From the NCBI GenBank assembly GCA_044238435.1, contig JBIIDH010000036.1, positions 1-32,184 of the forward strand: DNA of 32,184 bases. The letters run 5' to 3'. Below, in pieces: positions 31,816 through 32,184 of this stretch. Under the pieces are notes generated by a model. That model was given only the letters and a program-made list of their open reading frames with translations, had not been told where the DNA came from and ran no database searches. Every line of letters begins with the position of its first letter. Within the stretch, counting starts at the first letter, position 1. The DNA comes from VFMC01 sp044238435 (GTDB lineage: Bacteria; Actinomycetota; Acidimicrobiia; Acidimicrobiales; Ilumatobacteraceae). Made by a program: the position numbers and the translations under genes.

Positions 31816-32121
31816 GTGAGTCTGCGAACGATCGTGGTGTCCTGCGTCTCCGGTGCGTTGCTGCTCGGGGCGTGCGGCTCCGATCACGGGAGCCATTCGT
31901 CCTCCGCCTCGATCGAGGTGAGCCCCGAGGCCGCGTTCAACGCCGCTGATGTGATGTTCGCCCAGGGGATGATCCCGCATCACCAGCAGGCGATCGAGAT
32001 GGCCGACATGGCACTCGACCCCTCCGTTGGCGCAGGGCCCGAGGTGCTCGACCTGGCCACGCGCATCAAGGCCGGACAAGACCCCGAGATCGACCAGATG
32101 ACCGCCCTCCTCGGCTCCTGA
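31816..32121 (+). CDS. Short DUF305 lipoprotein
   Basis: The 101-residue lipoprotein has a signal peptide ending in the lipobox LLGAC (Cys20) and one DUF305 half: AADVMFAQGMIPHHQQAIEMADMAL, then EVLDLATRIKAGQDPEIDQMTALL. DUF305 is a ferritin-like helical family, often found with metal handling, and usually has two such halves. Here the protein stops after the first (TGA at 32119-32121). GTG 31816 has GAAGGAG 8 bases upstream. The short form could be natural or truncated. Function is unknown; metal binding by the HH pair is a guess. Confidence 0.8.
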   Translation: MSLRTIVVSCVSGALLLGACGSDHGSHSSSASIEVSPEAAFNAADVMFAQGMIPHHQQAIEMADMALDPSVGAGPEVLDLATRIKAGQDPEIDQMTALLGS

Positions 32122-32184
32122 CCCGGTCCCGCAGTTCACCCGTCCCTCATCACACCTCCGCCGTCTAAGTCGTGACACAGACCG

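Overview
The window is high-GC bacterial DNA. Dense, overlapping genes, frequent GTG starts, a bL37-like ribosomal peptide and probable leaderless promoters point to an actinomycete (Actinomycetota). An Acidimicrobiia-like lineage is my inference and has not been tested. The sequence falls into three parts: a housekeeping chromosomal backbone (1-21019), a tRNA-borne integrated element of about 10 kb (21052-31108), and a short return to backbone (31109-32184).

The backbone holds several compact operons. The 5' part of metG runs off the left edge. A metallo-beta-lactamase-fold hydrolase is coupled to a hotdog thioesterase. A DUF192 protein, RsmI and a HAD-IB hydrolase overlap by ATGA junctions. 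An amidase and three small membrane proteins follow. A threonine aldolase, an EamA transporter and a class III aminotransferase form an amino-acid operon. After these come a GNAT acetyltransferase, YchF, a bL37-like peptide overlapping a prolyl oligopeptidase, a VOC protein, a RecB/Cas4-like nuclease with a four-cysteine cluster, and two tandem TAP-like lipoprotein hydrolases. Several genes have a TANNNT hexamer ending exactly six bases before the ATG, the pattern expected for leaderless transcripts. Three palindromes with GTGAGC/GCTCAC ends lie between genes.

The element sits in tRNA-Leu(UAA). The last 54 bases of the tRNA region are repeated exactly at 31055-31108, so the two copies are attL and attR. 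A tyrosine recombinase reads away from the tRNA and a small excisionase-like HTH gene converges on it. Paired TCCTGCACA direct repeats near both ends look like integrase arm sites. The left half of the cargo is decayed: a DJ-1/PfpI-like gene with three frame changes, a membrane protein with a shifted C-terminus, an IS5-type transposase with several frameshifts, and ISL3-type fragments at the right. An iteron-like cluster of GTTCAC repeats lies among them.

The intact cargo is one AT-richer operon at 26286-30071. A near-consensus sigma-70 promoter is followed by two small secreted, cysteine-containing proteins, an ABC ATPase and a 790-residue FtsX-like permease, all close or overlapping. This looks like a secreted peptide (bacteriocin-like) production and export or immunity system. 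The second peptide has a faint lactococcin-972-like pattern. It is the best candidate here for an undescribed system.
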